Part shown: one piece after another, positions 1 to 7,156 of the stretch
Layout: the number at the start of each line of letters is the position of its first letter
Position numbering within the stretch: position 1 is the stretch's first letter
Origin: Clostridium sp. UBA6758
GTDB lineage: Bacteria; Bacillota; Clostridia; Clostridiales; Clostridiaceae
Assembly (NCBI GenBank): GCA_002453475.1
Contig: DKGY01000109.1
Span: 11,360 to 27,684 of the forward strand
Direction: 5' to 3'
Length of the DNA stretch: 16,325 bases
Translations under genes and position numbers: made by a program
Notes under the pieces: generated by a model
What the model was told of the DNA's origin: nothing
What the model saw: only the letters and a program-made list of their open reading frames with translations
The model's database searches: none

Positions 1-691
1 CTATTTTTTCAAATATTCCTCTAACGGCATTCGCCCACATTTCTTGCCACCATTCCTCTTTATCCTTATACACAACATCTGTACTTTCTTCATGAACTTT
101 AACATTATTGAAACCTGAATCATCTAATATTTTTATTACATCCACTACTGTATCAAACTTTGGAATATCTGGTTTTCTATCATTACTTTCTTTTTGTAAG
201 TTCTTAGGTAAATATTTATTAACTATTTCAGTTAGCCACTTTTGATCTTCTTGTTTACCCCATATGCTAAATCCTGCTTGTCCTCCATTTTTTAATACTC
301 TTAGTATTCCATTTAATCTATTTTCACTAAGCAAAAGATATCCTATGCCAAATCCACAAAGAACATTATCAAATGAATATTTTTCAAAGTTTAAATTCTG
401 CGCATTCATATTTTTAACTTCTGCATTACATATTTTCTTATTTAAAATATCTTTATAAGTTTCACTTACCATAACTTCTGAACTATCTATACCTAAAGCA
501 TATCCATCTTTACCTATTTTATCTATTGCAGCAAATAATGAAGCACCTCTCCCCATTCCAATATCTAGCACTGTCGCTCCTTTGTTAATCCTTGAAAGTT
601 CAACTAATCTATTCCCAAAGTCATTCCAATATTTAGGTCCAACTTTTCCAAAATCAATGGCAACTTTGTCCCATATTGTTACTAATTTCAT
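1..691 (-). CDS. Class I SAM-dependent methyltransferase, C-terminus cut by window edge
   Basis: This gene starts at ATG 689-691 and runs off the left edge with no stop, giving 230 visible residues. Motif I of the Rossmann-like methyltransferase fold is VLDIGMGRGA (residues 41-50). An acidic residue ends strand 2 (GIDSS, D69), NMNAQNL (94-100) is a motif II-like stretch, and FDNVLCGFGIGYLL (107-120) matches motif III/post-I of the UbiE/Methyltransf_11 type. The protein should bind S-adenosylmethionine in the cytosol and methylate a small molecule; the substrate cannot be read from the sequence. A GGAGG site (minus strand of 699-703) lies 7 nt before the ATG and fixes the start. Family members are often about 250-280 residues, so only a short C-terminal piece is probably missing. 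The flavodoxin-like gene lies 93 nt upstream on the same strand, so the two may be co-transcribed. Confidence 0.85.
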   Translation of the reverse strand, partial: MKLVTIWDKVAIDFGKVGPKYWNDFGNRLVELSRINKGATVLDIGMGRGASLFAAIDKIGKDGYALGIDSSEVMVSETYKDILNKKICNAEVKNMNAQNLNFEKYSFDNVLCGFGIGYLLLSENRLNGILRVLKNGGQAGFSIWGKQEDQKWLTEIVNKYLPKNLQKESNDRKPDIPKFDTVVDVIKILDDSGFNNVKVHEESTDVVYKDKEEWWQEMWANAVRGIFEKI

Positions 692-784
692 TGTTATTCC
701 TCCAAATATATTTGTACATTGGCTAGCTACCAATAAATTACTAATATCCTCAATAAACATATCCCTATATTACTTTGTAATATT

Positions 785-1321
785 CTACATTTCATTACAA
801 AATTCAATCAATGGCATAATTGATGATTGGTCTGTAAAATCTACTACTTGTCCATAGGTTTCAAGCATCATTTTTGCTTCATCATCCATTTTATCCTCAG
901 GCATTTTACTCACTTTATTTTTTAATAAAGCCATCATAGACTTGTGGATAAGGCCAAGATTTTTATAATCAATAGCACCCCTAAAATGAAATAATTTAAT
1001 ACTCTTTTGCATTTCTTTTGTAAGATTCTTATCAATGACGGGTATAAATTGTTCAGTGTTACTTGGAGCAGCAAGTCCTACAGTAAATACAACTAAATTT
1101 TTATCTTTTAACTTATCAAATGCTTTAGTAATTAATGAAACACCAAGTATTCCACTTGCATAAAGACCGCCTCCATAAATAATTGTAGAATAATTTTGCA
1201 TACCCGTTACATCAATTTTAGATGCCTCAAAAATATCTGCACTAAGTGCAGTAGCAATCCATTCTGCATATTTTCTTGTTGAACCATATTTTGATTTGTA
1301 TATAACAACTGTTTTACTCAT
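785..1321 (-). CDS. Flavodoxin domain-containing protein (HemG/flavodoxin_5-like)
   Basis: This 178-residue cytosolic protein has a flavodoxin fold. The N-terminus VVIYKSKYGSTRKYAEWIA (5-23) is the strand followed by the FMN phosphate-binding loop (S10-K-Y-G-S-T15). YGGGLYASGILG (49-60) and VFTVGLAAPSN (78-88) correspond to the two loops that flank the isoalloxazine ring. Length and motif order match clostridial flavodoxin-domain proteins related to the menaquinone-dependent protoporphyrinogen oxidase HemG. No haem genes are nearby, so a protoporphyrinogen role is not supported and a general FMN electron-transfer role is the safer call. AGGAGG sits just upstream of the ATG. The methyltransferase gene follows 93 nt downstream. 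Confidence 0.85.
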   Translation of the reverse strand: MSKTVVIYKSKYGSTRKYAEWIATALSADIFEASKIDVTGMQNYSTIIYGGGLYASGILGVSLITKAFDKLKDKNLVVFTVGLAAPSNTEQFIPVIDKNLTKEMQKSIKLFHFRGAIDYKNLGLIHKSMMALLKNKVSKMPEDKMDDEAKMMLETYGQVVDFTDQSSIMPLIEFCNEM

Positions 1322-1411
1322 ATATTTCCTCCTATAACCTCATATTATAATAATCTTTTTATTCTTTCTTATACTTCCTAATTTTTTGAATATGAAAATA
1401 CCTCAATAAAA

Positions 1412-1936
1412 CTAAAAGTGAATATTCCTAGTTCCATATTCCTTTAATCTCTTCTGTAATAATGATAGTACATCATTAAAATCCATATCTGCTGTATATA
1501 AATTTATTGATAAAGGCGCGTAATTTAACATTAAATTTATTTTAATGATTATTCTCTTTAAAAGAGAAATTCTTTTCATAAGTTCATTCAAGTCATAAAC
1601 ACTTATTCCTATATATCTTTGATTAAAACTCTTTTGAACATATATAGATTGGATTTCTTGCCATGCAATAAATCCAACACTAGAAGCAGTTGACCTATCT
1701 GTTATACCATCTTCTCCTATCAATAATAGTGGTATAGAATTTAACATACATTTAATAACAAAGATAAAACATGTACAAAAAAATACTGTAGATATTATCC
1801 CAATAATTAAATAAATCGGTTTTGTTTCAATTAGTCCAATCATTAATACATAAATACTTACAATCATCATAATAAATCCAAGTATTAAGAGTTTTATTCC
1901 TTTCTTTTTATCTTCTTTAACAATAACTTCATTCAT
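1412..1936 (-). CDS. STM3941 family membrane protein (two TM segments plus cytosolic domain)
   Basis: The 174-residue protein has a short charged N-terminus, two hydrophobic segments (about 14-35 and 41-64) and a C-terminal soluble domain (about 70-167). The stretch LLLIGEDGITDRSTASSVGF followed by IAWQEIQSIYV resembles the conserved 'G(I/L)xDxSSAxxVGxIxWxDI' core of the STM3941 family, which is named after a Salmonella protein of unknown function. The soluble part has the alternating-strand look of a PH-like domain; that is my inference. The function is unknown, and a membrane sensor or anchor is plausible. A GGGGGG site (minus strand of 1945-1950) is 8 nt from the ATG. The gene stands about 100 nt from each neighbour, so its operon membership is uncertain. 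Confidence 0.7.
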   Translation of the reverse strand: MNEVIVKEDKKKGIKLLILGFIMMIVSIYVLMIGLIETKPIYLIIGIISTVFFCTCFIFVIKCMLNSIPLLLIGEDGITDRSTASSVGFIAWQEIQSIYVQKSFNQRYIGISVYDLNELMKRISLLKRIIIKINLMLNYAPLSINLYTADMDFNDVLSLLQKRLKEYGTRNIHF

Positions 1937-2039
1937 TTTTCTTTCCCCCCGAATGTCTTTTTATGATGTTTCTATAAGTAATAAAACCTATATAAATAAG
2001 CACATTCCTACAAAGATTACATTCATATGATAATTTACT

Positions 2040-2708
2040 TTATTTAATTATATTAGGCATATCTACATTAGTATTATCTATAATTAAATCTACAAAGGAA
2101 TAAGGGTTATCATTCTTTTCATATAATTTATACGCAGGAATATATCTATTATTATATTTATTTAATAACACTTTTAAGTTATCATTCTTAAATATATCTC
2201 TTTCTGAAGCTCGTCTTAATTGTTCATTTGTTTCAACTACAAGCATAATACTATAATCATAATATTTCTTAAATTCATTTTTAAATATAAATATACCCTC
2301 AATTATGAGTATCCCCTCACTGCCTAAAGAAACATCTAATTTTTTTGTATATTCATCCTTTAAAGTATCTAAAACGAAATCACTAAATTCTATTTTCCCT
2401 GTTATTCTAGCTTGTTTTAAAATATCATTTTCAAACTTCATATAATCAAAATTATTATTATATTGTTGTTTCCAGCATGGTAATTCATCAGAATAACGTG
2501 TAGCTCTTTTATTACAAAAGTCATCAATTGAAACTACTTCAGCTTTAATTCCTGATTCTAATAAGGATTTTTTAATATTTTGCGATAAAGTTGATTTCCC
2601 TGAACATCCTTGTCCATCAATTCCAACTATCAAGCATCTTTCTTGTATTATTATCTTCTGAGCAGCTATTTTTTTTGTTATATACTCAATTAATTCATCA
2701 CATTTCAA
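2040..2708 (-). CDS. Uridine kinase-like P-loop kinase, TTG start
   Basis: With a TTG start at 2706-2708 the protein has 222 residues. It carries a Walker A loop GQGCSGKST (32-40), a following VVSIDDF motif (acidic residues of the nucleoside/phosphoribulokinase type), and LIIEGIFIF, which matches the Walker B-like strand of uridine kinases. This suggests an ATP-dependent kinase of a nucleoside or other small hydroxylated substrate; the true substrate is unknown. An ATG 51 nt further upstream (2759) is in frame, but it has no good ribosome site and its extra residues are not family-like. TTG has GGAGG 7 nt before it and gives a natural N-terminus. The gene appears monocistronic. The hairpin-rich inverted-repeat element lies about 210 nt upstream. 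Confidence 0.75.
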   Translation of the reverse strand: MKCDELIEYITKKIAAQKIIIQERCLIVGIDGQGCSGKSTLSQNIKKSLLESGIKAEVVSIDDFCNKRATRYSDELPCWKQQYNNNFDYMKFENDILKQARITGKIEFSDFVLDTLKDEYTKKLDVSLGSEGILIIEGIFIFKNEFKKYYDYSIMLVVETNEQLRRASERDIFKNDNLKVLLNKYNNRYIPAYKLYEKNDNPYSFVDLIIDNTNVDMPNIIK

Positions 2709-2715
2709 CTTTATT

Positions 2716-2720
2716 CCTCC
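2716..2720 (-). promoter_or_regulatory. Ribosome binding site that sets the TTG start of the kinase
   Basis: GGAGG on the minus strand is followed by 7 nt and then TTG (2708-2706). The in-frame ATG further upstream has only a weak AAGTAAG-like sequence before it, so this site supports TTG as the real start. Confidence 0.7.
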
Positions 2721-3045
2721 ATTTAATGTTACAACGAATATATAAATCCTAATTTTCATTGTCTTACTTTAATAATATGATTGATAAGTTATTACTGCAT
2801 TTGTTTTTAAAGATAATTAATATCGGTTTTAAATTTAATATATTCTAATTGTAACATTTACTTCAATATAATGTATATATAAGTTAATTTAATCTATGAT
2901 GAATAATAGCTAAAAAAGAAAGAGGCTTTCGCAAAATATATTACTAATCTTATATAGAATGTTGAGTTTGCACTTTTATATTATTGTTAGCGAATGCCAT
3001 TTGGATAGGTAAGAATCTAAATCTTTGATTTAGTTATTCGAACTT

Positions 3046-3071
3046 AGTTCTTCTAATTTATTAGAAGAACT
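3046..3071. repeat. Perfect 11-bp stem, 4-nt loop hairpin inside the inverted-repeat element
   Basis: AGTTCTTCTAA (3046-3056) and TTAGAAGAACT (3061-3071) are exact reverse complements around TTTA. There is no T-run on either side, so it does not look like an ordinary terminator. Confidence 0.8.
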
Positions 3072-3076
3072 TCCAT

Positions 3077-3199
3077 GAATATTTTATTACTTAGTACTTA
3101 TGAATGGTAAAATCGTAAGCAATACAACTTGTTTGAGTGTATACGAGTTGTTGTGTTGTAGATTTTTCCTTGAATAAATGCTTTAGTAAATCAATATTC
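3077..3199. repeat. Long imperfect inverted repeat (core of the element)
   Basis: The arms 3077-3110 and about 3163-3199 are imperfect reverse complements. GAATATT pairs with AATATTC, TTACT-containing and AGTAAA-containing parts face each other, and TAAAATC faces GATTTTT. The tip is formed by ACAACTTG (from about 3124) facing CGAGTTGT. Transcribed in either direction this would give one long rod-like hairpin. Confidence 0.55.
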
Positions 3200-3307
3200 C
3201 GAAACGGCTGAGCGTTAATAATATATGGGCATGCTCAATATTTCTTTTAGCTTAGTCTATTTTGTGAAAGCGCCTTTATAAAATTTAAGATTACTCAATT
3301 AATCTCT

Positions 3308-3772
3308 CTATCCTCTTGATTTTCCAGTAATATGTTCTATTTTAATTTCTACTATTTTTGCACTATCTTGTGCTCTTTCAATATATCTTTTACCTTCTTC
3401 TATAAAATTTTGAGAATACTTTTTAATAAATTTGAATAAAATATCCCCTTTTAAATCTCCAATTAGTTCCTTTGCTTCTCCAAAGGCTATAATGCTTTTG
3501 TAATTTGTACTAAACTTTCCTGGTAATACTTCAGTATCTGTAACAACACAGAAGGATACTTTAGAGCTTTTTTCAATATTTTCGAGCTTATGCCCTTCTT
3601 TAGCACAGTGAAAATATATGGTGTTATCTTGGTAAACATAACTTAATGGCACAGCATAAGGATATCCACTTTCACCAACAGTTGCTAGAATTCCATATTC
3701 TCCATTAATTAAAATTTTTTCTATGTCCTCACCAAAAACTTCCCTATCCTTTTTTCTCATTTCCTTAAACAT
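3308..3772 (-). CDS. Pyridoxamine 5'-phosphate oxidase family protein (NimA-like flavoprotein)
   Basis: This 154-residue protein has the split-barrel flavin-binding pattern. Strand GILATVGESGYPYAVPLSYVY (27-47) is followed by TIYFHCAKEGHKLENIEK (51-68) and KVSFCVV (71-77), the arrangement seen in clostridial PPOX-family and NimA-like proteins. These usually bind FMN (or related cofactors) and act as reductases, and some confer nitroimidazole resistance. True PNPOx activity is not implied. AAAGGAG lies 8 nt before the ATG. The merR gene ends 119 nt upstream on the same strand with no clear terminator between them, so read-through from the merR promoter is possible. The 3' end lies about 30 nt from the inverted-repeat element. 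Confidence 0.85.
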   Translation of the reverse strand: MFKEMRKKDREVFGEDIEKILINGEYGILATVGESGYPYAVPLSYVYQDNTIYFHCAKEGHKLENIEKSSKVSFCVVTDTEVLPGKFSTNYKSIIAFGEAKELIGDLKGDILFKFIKKYSQNFIEEGKRYIERAQDSAKIVEIKIEHITGKSRG

Positions 3773-3891
3773 ATAAACAACTCCTTTAAATTTTCTTCAT
3801 AATATTAACTGATTAAAATTACCTACATAAAACTTCTAAAACAACTTTCCTTGGAAATAATTAAATCTTAATTATTCCCTCCATTTTCAAA

Positions 3892-5166
3892 TTACTTGTT
3901 ATCAATTACTCTCAAAAATCTATCTACATATCTTTGATCAAAGTCACATAGTTCATAATTTTCTTTAGATGATGTCTTTTCAACTTTACCAGTGTCCATA
4001 ATAAGCTTATCAAATATTTCAAGTTCTAAATAAGTATCTTCAAACTCACTATTTGCTTGATAAAAATTTACTTTATTACCATCATTCAAGGATACAATAT
4101 AATAAAAGTCACCTGCTCCTTTTGGAAAAATACCAAACTTCTTTCCATTAAATCCAGCTTCAACCTTAGAAATATCACTATAAGAATATTCTTTTCCCAG
4201 TGGGTTATAAAAACTATAGTCCGTAATCTTATTTTCTGTTACTACAGTAATTCCAGTAATGCACATATACAATAAAGCAATATTTAAAATAATAGTTACT
4301 ACAATATCTTTCTTTGCAAAATTACAAAGATCTACAGTCCACTTTAACTCTATATTCTTAAATTTTTTATATATTCTTGAAATTAAAAATGCAATTAGTT
4401 CTACTTCAAAGAAGAAAATCAAATAACTATATGGTGGTTTAAACATAAACATTAAATAATTCTTTGGTACAAATATAGACTCTTGTAACTTCCCTATACC
4501 TACAAAAATAGCAATGGTTAAAATTATTATAAGAATTGAAATTAAAAATACAGAGGCTGTCCCCTTAGTCTTTTTATTAGGTTGCTTTAAATATCTTCTC
4601 CAAGTTAAAGTCAATATTACTGTACTTAATATAGCCATGATACTATTAATGCCTATGGAATCATAATTTTTATCGGTAATATTAATCCAAAGCCACAATA
4701 ATGGACCACTAAGCATTAAAGTTCCAAACAGTTGAGCTGTTAATGAAATTTCCCCTAGCTCCTTAACTTCACCTAAAAATTCAGTGAATTCTTCACTTTT
4801 AATATATTCAAGGTCATCATGATAACAATCTAAATCAGCATTAGGATTTTTATTTATCTCTTTTAATAGAACTTCAATAGTAAGCTTTTTACTTTGAATA
4901 TCTAACTCACCTTTATTTAACTCTTCTAATTTTTCTTTTAAAATATTTTCTAATGGTACATCTCCATTTTTAAACTCTTTTATTTTAGAAATTGGAATTT
5001 CCAATTGCCTAAGAATCTTTATCCTTTTTAATTCCTTAATATTTTCTTCATTGTATTCCCTATAAGCATTTGAATTTCTTTTGACTGAAATTAAGCCCTC
5101 ACTTTCATAAAATCGAATTGTCTTTGCAGATAATCCTGTTAACAGTTCCGCGTCCTTTATTTTCAT
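3892..5166 (-). CDS. MerR-family regulator fused to five membrane segments and a C-terminal soluble domain
   Basis: The 424-residue protein begins with a MerR winged helix (about 1-68: MKIKDAELLTGLSAKTIRFY, then ESEGLI), followed by a dimerisation-type coiled coil (about 75-105). Instead of a small ligand pocket it continues with five predicted membrane segments (about 142-162, 171-189, 203-225, 246-264, 287-309). It ends with a soluble domain (about 315-395) whose strand pattern is PH-like; this last point is inference. It should bind DNA while held in the membrane and could sense an envelope or membrane signal. GGGGAGG lies 6 nt before the ATG. The promoter has a MerR-type operator, so autoregulation is likely. 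Other targets cannot be told; the flavoprotein gene downstream is a candidate. The MerR call is firm; the sensing role is a guess. Confidence 0.85.
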   Translation of the reverse strand: MKIKDAELLTGLSAKTIRFYESEGLISVKRNSNAYREYNEENIKELKRIKILRQLEIPISKIKEFKNGDVPLENILKEKLEELNKGELDIQSKKLTIEVLLKEINKNPNADLDCYHDDLEYIKSEEFTEFLGEVKELGEISLTAQLFGTLMLSGPLLWLWINITDKNYDSIGINSIMAILSTVILTLTWRRYLKQPNKKTKGTASVFLISILIIILTIAIFVGIGKLQESIFVPKNYLMFMFKPPYSYLIFFFEVELIAFLISRIYKKFKNIELKWTVDLCNFAKKDIVVTIILNIALLYMCITGITVVTENKITDYSFYNPLGKEYSYSDISKVEAGFNGKKFGIFPKGAGDFYYIVSLNDGNKVNFYQANSEFEDTYLELEIFDKLIMDTGKVEKTSSKENYELCDFDQRYVDRFLRVIDNK

Positions 5167-5199
5167 GTGTAGCCTCCCCTATCCTATTGATTTTAGTTA

Positions 5200-5230
5200 A
5201 TTAAACACCTTACACCTACTGTAACGTCAA
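5200..5230 (-). promoter_or_regulatory. MerR-type promoter with 19-bp spacer and centred operator dyad
   Basis: On the minus strand TTGACG (-35, 5230-5225) and TTTAAT (-10, 5205-5200) are separated by 19 bp, the over-long spacer typical of promoters controlled by MerR proteins. The spacer begins with the dyad TTACAGTAGGTGTAA (TTACA/TGTAA arms). The symmetry extends to AC...GT outside with one mismatch per arm, covering 5207-5227. Transcription would start near 5193, 27 nt before the merR ATG. Confidence 0.8.
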
Positions 5231-5315
5231 TAGTTTTATAGAAAATACAAAATTTTCCTATGCTTTAATGAATTAGTTTAACCATTAAAATCCATGAAAC
5301 CCACATGGTGGCAAC

Positions 5316-5331
5316 AACTATTTAAATAGTT
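5316..5331. repeat. 16-bp perfect palindrome AACTATTTAAATAGTT
   Basis: This is a perfect palindrome in the 245-bp gap between the M50 protease and merR, followed by a partial copy of the arm (AAATAGTT, 5339-5346). It has no T-run and is probably not a terminator. It could be an operator or an AT-rich chance palindrome. Confidence 0.4.
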
Positions 5332-5411
5332 TCATATATAAATAGTTCCATATTAATCTATTTTCCTATTTCTACATTTAAATATTTCCCTATAATACTA
5401 TATATATTTTT

Positions 5412-6041
5412 TTATATAAACAATTTCACAATACCCCATATAATCTTGTCTATTCCTTTTCTTGCTATCATTAATGGTCCATCTAAAAAATTAAACATTA
5501 ATAATGCAAATATAATTAATTGACCATATCTTTCATACTTCATAAATTTAAAATATCTTTCCTCTGGTAATAATGCTCCAATAATCTTGGCACCATCAAG
5601 TGGAGGGAATGGAATTAAATTAAATACTCCAAGCCCTATGTTTATTATATAAGTATAGTTAAAGAGTTTGAACATAAACACAATGATATCTCCACCATAG
5701 CCTCCTGTGACTTTTAAGATTACTTCTATGGCAAAAGCACATATAAGAGCTATTAAAAAGTTCATCATAGGTCCTGCTAGACCTACCAGTGCCATGCCCC
5801 TTTTTTTATCCTTATAATAATATGGATTTACTTGTACAGGTTTTGCCCATCCAAAGTGGAAGAATAAAAGACATATAGTTCCCACTGGGTCAAGGTGTGC
5901 CAATGGGTTTAGTGAAAGACGACCCGTTGCCTTTGGTGTTGGATCTCCTAGTTTATAAGATACATAACCATGGGCAAATTCATGAAGAGATACTGCAATA
6001 AGAATGGCTGGTATAAGATAAATTAGTTCTTTAATATCCAT
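5412..6041 (-). CDS. Site-2 protease family (M50) membrane metalloprotease
   Basis: The 209-residue integral membrane protein has the zinc-binding HExxH motif as HEFAH (20-24) in the first hydrophobic helix, then the family-typical segment GDPTPKATGRLSLNPLAHLDP (32-52). A later helix carries NLIPFPPLDG (141-150), whose D149 is the third zinc ligand of M50 proteases. This compact form, without PDZ or CBS domains, is widespread in Firmicutes and its substrates are mostly unknown. It should cleave transmembrane segments within the membrane. AAAGGAG lies about 12 nt before the ATG, a slightly long spacing. A sigma-A-like promoter is seen about 70-95 nt upstream of the ATG. Its nearness to a membrane-bound MerR factor is suggestive of regulated intramembrane proteolysis, but nothing in the sequence proves a link. 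Confidence 0.9.
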   Translation of the reverse strand: MDIKELIYLIPAILIAVSLHEFAHGYVSYKLGDPTPKATGRLSLNPLAHLDPVGTICLLFFHFGWAKPVQVNPYYYKDKKRGMALVGLAGPMMNFLIALICAFAIEVILKVTGGYGGDIIVFMFKLFNYTYIINIGLGVFNLIPFPPLDGAKIIGALLPEERYFKFMKYERYGQLIIFALLMFNFLDGPLMIARKGIDKIIWGIVKLFI

Positions 6042-6108
6042 AGTATTTCTTTACTCCTTTAAGTAGACTTCCCTTTAAATATAGAATACTATTACTTCTT
6101 TATATAGT

Positions 6109-6137
6109 ATATTATTATTTATCTATGAGTTTTTCAA
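6109..6137 (-). promoter_or_regulatory. Probable sigma-A promoter of the M50 protease gene
   Basis: On the minus strand TTGAAA (6137-6132), a 17-bp spacer and TAATAT (6114-6109) form a good sigma-A match. The start would be near 6102, giving a leader of about 60 nt before the ATG at 6041. Confidence 0.45.
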
Positions 6138-6216
6138 TAAGTGATTAAATATGTTTACACAATTGTATTATTTTAAGTAGAATGTCTATTAATATGGTGA
6201 AATATATTGCAAATAG

Positions 6217-6247
6217 AAATGGAAGAATAATAATTATTCTTCCATTT
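6217..6247 (-). terminator. Probable terminator after the coiled-coil operon
   Basis: A 14-bp perfect stem with a 3-nt loop (AAATGGAAGAATAA / TTATTCTTCCATTT) begins 7 nt after the stop of the short coiled-coil gene. The T-run after it on the minus strand is weak (TTTCTATTTG), so its strength is uncertain. Confidence 0.6.
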
Positions 6248-6253
6248 TACAAT

Positions 6254-6505
6254 CTATTCTTTTTCTTTTAAAAAGGACTCTAAGTCTTCAATTGATTTTT
6301 CTGTATTTGTTATCTTACTCTTAATATCATTTACTTCTTGTGATTTATCTTCTAAAAGCTTTAACTTTTCTTCATATTCCTTATCAAATTCAGATGCACT
6401 ATATGTCACTCTACCAGTTGTACCTATAGCAGTACCTATACTAATTCCTATAATAACTATAAATGCTATGACAAACTTTCTAATTAATGATTCTTTACTT
6501 TTCAT
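6254..6505 (-). CDS. Short membrane-anchored coiled-coil protein
   Basis: This 83-residue protein has a basic N-terminus, one membrane segment (about 10-29) and then a highly charged heptad-rich region (about 37-83: FDKEYEEKLKLLEDKSQEV and on). No catalytic motif is present. The architecture mirrors the N-terminal half of the larger protein encoded just upstream, so it may be a shortened paralogue lacking the C-terminal cysteine domain. AGGAGG overlaps the stop codon of that gene (TAGGAGG) and lies about 8 nt before the ATG, with a 13-nt gap between the genes, so the pair is one operon and probably translationally linked. A hairpin terminator follows directly. The function is unknown; hetero-oligomerisation with its neighbour through the coiled coils is a reasonable guess. 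Confidence 0.75.
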   Translation of the reverse strand: MKSKESLIRKFVIAFIVIIGISIGTAIGTTGRVTYSASEFDKEYEEKLKLLEDKSQEVNDIKSKITNTEKSIEDLESFLKEKE

Positions 6506-6518
6506 TAACCTATACCTC

Positions 6519-7112
6519 CTAGTAACACTTTGAGCATGGGGTTAACCCTTGTGATTCTGCTGCTTCCGTAGTTATACATGTAGCTTTTTTAGGATTGGTA
6601 TTACCACAGTTATTAATGCTATGATACTTTTTACCTGTAGCTGTTTTCCATACCATTTTTCCTACTGGTTCTGGATTTACTACTGAATTACTATTGTTTA
6701 CATTATTTTGACTTGCAGCATTAGTAGCTGCTACTCTTTCCGCTTCAGCTTTAGCTATCCTTTCTTCCTCAGCTTTTGCTTCTGCTTCTGCCTTCACAAT
6801 TCTTTCTGCTGCTTCCTTTGCTAATCTTTCTTGCTCGGCTTTAGCTTCTCTTTCAGTCTTTAAAATCTCTTCTTTTTTATTTTTAAGTTCTGTTTCTTTG
6901 CTAGATAATGTATTTAAATATCCTTTACTTTCTTCTAAAATATTCTCTTTCTCACTAATCTGAGCAAGTACTACTTCATTTTTCTCATTTACCTTTGAAA
7001 ACTCATCTTTTGGAACACTTCCCATAATTCCAATGCCGGAGCCAGCAAAAATACTAATGATAGCTAAGATTATAACTTTCTTTATACTTATTTGACTATC
7101 TTTAAATTTCAT
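6519..7112 (-). CDS. Membrane-anchored coiled-coil protein with C-terminal Cys/His (CxxC) domain
   Basis: The protein has 197 residues from ATG 7112, which has GGGGGG 6 nt before it. An in-frame upstream extension to 7175 lacks such a site. One membrane segment (about 11-31) is followed by a long charged coiled coil (about 36-128) with Ala/Glu/Lys/Arg repeats such as AEAEAKAEEERIAKAEAER, a Asn/Ser-rich linker (131-147) and a small C-terminal domain (152-197). That domain contains KYH (162-164), C169, C179 and TPCSKC (191-196). A similar 'KYH...C...PC.xC' module ends many secreted or membrane proteins of Firmicutes and probably binds a metal such as zinc; this is from memory of the pattern. 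If the N-terminal segment is an uncleaved anchor, the coiled coil and Cys module sit outside the cell. The function is unknown. It is the first gene of a two-gene operon. Confidence 0.75.
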   Translation of the reverse strand: MKFKDSQISIKKVIILAIISIFAGSGIGIMGSVPKDEFSKVNEKNEVVLAQISEKENILEESKGYLNTLSSKETELKNKKEEILKTEREAKAEQERLAKEAAERIVKAEAEAKAEEERIAKAEAERVAATNAASQNNVNNSNSVVNPEPVGKMVWKTATGKKYHSINNCGNTNPKKATCITTEAAESQGLTPCSKCY

Positions 7113-7118
7113 AATTAT

Positions 7119-7124
7119 CCCCCC
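7119..7124 (-). promoter_or_regulatory. Ribosome binding site that sets the start of the Cys/His coiled-coil gene
   Basis: GGGGGG on the minus strand, 6 nt before ATG 7112, supports this internal ATG over the in-frame ATG at 7175. Confidence 0.65.
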
Positions 7125-7137
7125 ACGATATTTCAAT

Positions 7138-7156
7138 TTATAACTCAAAGTTATAA
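7138..7156 (-). promoter_or_regulatory. Leader inverted repeat TTATAACT-N3-AGTTATAA
   Basis: An 8-bp perfect dyad with a 3-nt spacer lies 14 nt before the GGGGGG ribosome site of the coiled-coil operon. It may be an operator or an mRNA hairpin near the start of the message. Confidence 0.4.

Larger units (their letters stand above)
2919..3277. mobile_element. MITE-like hairpin-rich element with terminal inverted repeats
   Basis: The ends are 20-bp imperfect inverted repeats: AAAGAGGCTTTCGCAAAATA at 2919-2938, and 3258-3277, whose complement reads AAAGGCGCTTTCACAAAATA (17 of 20 identical). The 359 bp between and including them hold no convincing ORF but are full of dyads: CTAAATC-TTT-GATTTAG (3017-3033), an 11-bp perfect stem (3046-3071), and a long imperfect stem from about 3077 to 3199 (GAATATT paired with AATATTC). 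GAGCG/GCTC pairing lies beyond 3200. The ends resemble those of some IS elements of Gram-positive bacteria, so a non-autonomous miniature transposon is the best reading. No clear target duplication was found. An alternative is an intergenic structured RNA. The element accounts for most of the gap between the kinase and the flavoprotein gene (2709-3307); the remaining flanks show nothing I can name. Confidence 0.55.

Noticed and set aside
264..458. Plus-strand ORF of 64 codons
   Set aside because: It lies wholly inside the methyltransferase frame on the opposite strand, which carries clear motifs, and its own product has low-complexity shadow composition.
582..857. Plus-strand ORF of 91 codons
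   Set aside because: It is antisense to the start of the methyltransferase and the end of the flavodoxin-like gene, and has no ribosome site or family features.
2909..3287. Target-site duplication around the inverted-repeat element
   Set aside because: Only A/T-run similarities (TAAAA, ATAAAA) flank the ends and they are not adjacent to the repeat borders, so no duplication can be claimed.
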